Of a DNA stretch of 5,226 nucleotides, positions 3,536 through 5,226 are shown piece after piece (the first letter of the stretch is position 1; every line of letters starts with the position of its first letter). The stretch covers positions 1-5,226 of the forward strand of contig QNCA01000141.1 of NCBI GenBank assembly GCA_003644325.1, given 5' to 3'. Source of the stretch: Planctomycetota bacterium. Lineage in GTDB: Bacteria; Planctomycetota; B129-G9. The position numbers were made by a program, and so were the translations under genes. Under the pieces are notes generated by a model. That model was not told the origin of the DNA. It worked only from the letters and a program-made list of their open reading frames with translations, and searched no databases.

Positions 3536-5226
3536 ATGTCCAGAAAAGCAATTCCGATTGCGGTGGCGCTCCTTGTCGTTTTTGCCGCAAGCGCCGCCCG
3601 CGCCGCCGTGCGCACCGACGCCGCCGGCAACGTCATCTGGAACAATCACCATATCGACCTGACCCTCAGGGTCAGCGATGACGTCTCCGGCGTGGAAACC
3701 GTGGAACTGTGGTACCGCAGGCAGGGCGGCGAGTGGCGGAAGTGGCACGAACAGCCACGGGCCGGTACGGGCGAGGGACGGTTCGTCGTGGGCTTCGACG
3801 CGCCCGACGACGGGGTTTACGAGTTTTACTCCGTCTCCAAAGACAAAGTAGGCAACACCAGCGGCACGCCCACCGAGCACACCACGCCGCGCATCGTCAT
3901 CAACTTCGACACGACACCGCCCGAACTGGAGGTGCTGTTTCAGCACGATTACAAGACCCTCGCGCCGGGCTCCGCCGTCAAGTTCAACTGGTTCGCCGAA
4001 GACGACAACCTCAAGTCCGTCTGGGTGCGCTACTACTGGGACGAAGCCGCGGATAAACCCTCGCAGCAGACGTTTGCGGGCGATTCCGGCCTTTACTCCA
4101 TACCGATTCCCGCCGAGGGAGTGGGGCACCTGACCATGCAGGTAGTCGCGGAGGACTACGCAGGATTCAAGACCACGACCCGGACCTTCGTATATGAAAT
4201 AAAGGAACAACCCCCCGAGCCCGCGCCGGTTGAGCCGAGGCGTGTACACGACACACCGGAGGCAAAGGAGACCGAGCCGAAGGTCGCCGCGGACGAGACA
4301 TCGGAGAAAAAGATAGAGGACAACGCACCGGAGGCAGAGGCAACCGAGCCGAAGGAGACCGGTGACGTCATAGAGAAGCGGGACACCGGACCTGGACGGG
4401 GAGACGCCGCTCCCGAGCAAGGGAACGGCGAACAGGACGGCGACCATCCCGCCCGTACCGGGCGCGCGACCGACCGGCAGGAAAAGGATGCATTCAGGGA
4501 AGGCCCGACCGCGCAGACAGAGCCGCTGGCCCGCTCCGAGCCGTCCGTCGCCGATGATCGTGCGGACTCGGAACGGAAGCATGCTCGGCAAAGAACCGCG
4601 CCGGAGCAGGACGAATTCAGACCGAGTCCGCTCCAGGTCGGCATAAGGTACAATGTAGTCCAGTCCGGCCCCTCGGGCCTCGACCGTGTGGAACTGTGGT
4701 ACGCGCGGGTCGGCGTGGAGGAGTGGAAGAAGAACTGGCGCCTGCACAAATTCTCGAACAGCGGGACGGGCACCTTTGTCTTTGAAGCGCCGGAGATAGG
4801 CGAGTACGCCTTCTACATCGTCGCGCGCAACCGCGCCGGTTATTGGAGCAAACCGCGCCCCGACGGCCGGCGCGAAATCGAGCCGGACTACACCCGCTGG
4901 ATCGACCCCTACGCGCCGTTCCTGAAGATCATCTCGCCAAAGGGCGGCGAAATCCTGAAGGGCGGCAGCGAGGTCTGCGTGCGCTGGGTCGCAAACGATG
5001 ACAACCTGCTGGAGCGGCCTATCAAGATTGAACTCTACACCGGAAATAAACGCATCCTTGTCGTCGAGAACGCCACGGAGAACGACGGCGAGCACTCCTT
5101 CCTCTTCCCGTACAAAAAGGGCAAGTACCGGATAAAAGTGAGCGCCACCGACAAGGCCGGTCACGTCACCGAGAAGAGGACGCCGGAGTTCCTCATCGAC
5201 TCCGGTCCGCCCACCGTTGCCATCCA
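3536..5226 (+). CDS. Exported protein with duplicated Ig-like modules, C-terminus beyond the window
   Basis: 563 full codons are present and no stop is reached. Residues 1-23 are a signal peptide (hydrophobic 5-18, probable cleavage after ARA). The mature part has an A-B-linker-A-B layout. A1 (about 40-110) holds SGVETVELWYRRQGGEW and GVYEFYSVSKDKVGN. A2 (about 367-437) holds SGLDRVELWYARVGVEEW and GEYAFYIVARNRAGY. B1 (about 128-222) starts TPPELEV and contains VKFNWFAEDDNL. B2 (about 460-556) contains VCVRWVANDDNL and YRIKVSATDKAGH. The pattern is that of beta-sandwich Ig-like domains in bacterial surface proteins. Residues about 223-365 are a Pro/Glu/Lys-rich, probably disordered linker. 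DSGPPTVAI at the window edge opens a further domain. Likely secreted or surface-exposed, role unknown. The large minus-strand reading frame over it is a shadow. Confidence 0.85.
   Translation, partial: MSRKAIPIAVALLVVFAASAARAAVRTDAAGNVIWNNHHIDLTLRVSDDVSGVETVELWYRRQGGEWRKWHEQPRAGTGEGRFVVGFDAPDDGVYEFYSVSKDKVGNTSGTPTEHTTPRIVINFDTTPPELEVLFQHDYKTLAPGSAVKFNWFAEDDNLKSVWVRYYWDEAADKPSQQTFAGDSGLYSIPIPAEGVGHLTMQVVAEDYAGFKTTTRTFVYEIKEQPPEPAPVEPRRVHDTPEAKETEPKVAADETSEKKIEDNAPEAEATEPKETGDVIEKRDTGPGRGDAAPEQGNGEQDGDHPARTGRATDRQEKDAFREGPTAQTEPLARSEPSVADDRADSERKHARQRTAPEQDEFRPSPLQVGIRYNVVQSGPSGLDRVELWYARVGVEEWKKNWRLHKFSNSGTGTFVFEAPEIGEYAFYIVARNRAGYWSKPRPDGRREIEPDYTRWIDPYAPFLKIISPKGGEILKGGSEVCVRWVANDDNLLERPIKIELYTGNKRILVVENATENDGEHSFLFPYKKGKYRIKVSATDKAGHVTEKRTPEFLIDSGPPTVAI
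4254..4354 (+). repeat. 29-bp repeat inside the linker, two copies 72 bp apart
   Basis: Bases 4254-4282 and 4326-4354 match in 26 of 29 positions. They encode TPEAKETEPK and APEAEATEPK at residues about 240-249 and 264-273. The 72-bp offset equals 24 codons, so the reading frame is kept. This suggests the linker grew by in-frame duplication. Confidence 0.6.

Noticed and set aside
3425..5164. 579-codon open frame on the minus strand opposite the Ig-like gene
   Set aside because: The plus strand has a Shine-Dalgarno site, a signal peptide and internally repeated Ig-like domains. The minus-strand product shows no recognisable domain, and such long shadows are common in GC-rich genes.

Overview
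The window looks like a chromosomal segment of a GC-rich, uncultured-type Gram-negative bacterium. The reasons are a lipoprotein with a clear lipobox, an exported Ig-like protein, an ECF-type sigma factor, good Shine-Dalgarno sites on two of the three genes, and many short palindromic intergenic repeats. The style recalls large-genome environmental lineages such as Planctomycetota or Omnitrophota, but nothing here fixes the phylum. No rRNA, tRNA, transposase, CRISPR array or replication origin was seen.

Layout, all genes on the + strand. (1) Bases 1-352 are non-coding and densely packed with repeats: two related long hairpin elements (71-139 and 245-315), each bounded by the 13-bp palindrome GGTGAC-Y-GTCACC; a pair of inverted 20-bp repeats (42-61 and 187-206); and a 13-base sequence with a palindromic core (218-230). 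(2) Bases 353-2596 encode a 747-residue lipoprotein with an HtrA/DegP-like layout: two degenerate trypsin-like domains followed by two PDZ domains. By my hand alignment both protease domains have lost the catalytic triad. (3) Bases 2597-2683 are a short gap carrying another copy of the 13-bp palindrome and of the 20-bp repeat. (4) Bases 2684-3244 encode an ECF-type RNA polymerase sigma factor. (5) Bases 3245-3535 are non-coding and hold a sixth palindrome, hairpins, a second copy of the sequence around the sigma stop codon, the second copy of the 13-base palindromic sequence and a candidate ECF-type promoter. (6) Bases 3536-5226 encode the first 563 residues of an exported protein with two copies of an Ig-like A+B module separated by a long charged linker; it runs off the window.

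The genes share a cell-envelope theme. A lipid-anchored PDZ protein that probably does not cleave, a lone sigma factor with no anti-sigma gene next to it, and a secreted Ig-like protein with an ECF-like promoter candidate could form one envelope-response unit. That is inference from order and motifs. The strongest unexplained signal is the intergenic repeat system. The 13-bp palindrome occurs six times, only between genes, and in two places it closes a hairpin whose stem sequence differs between copies while pairing is kept.
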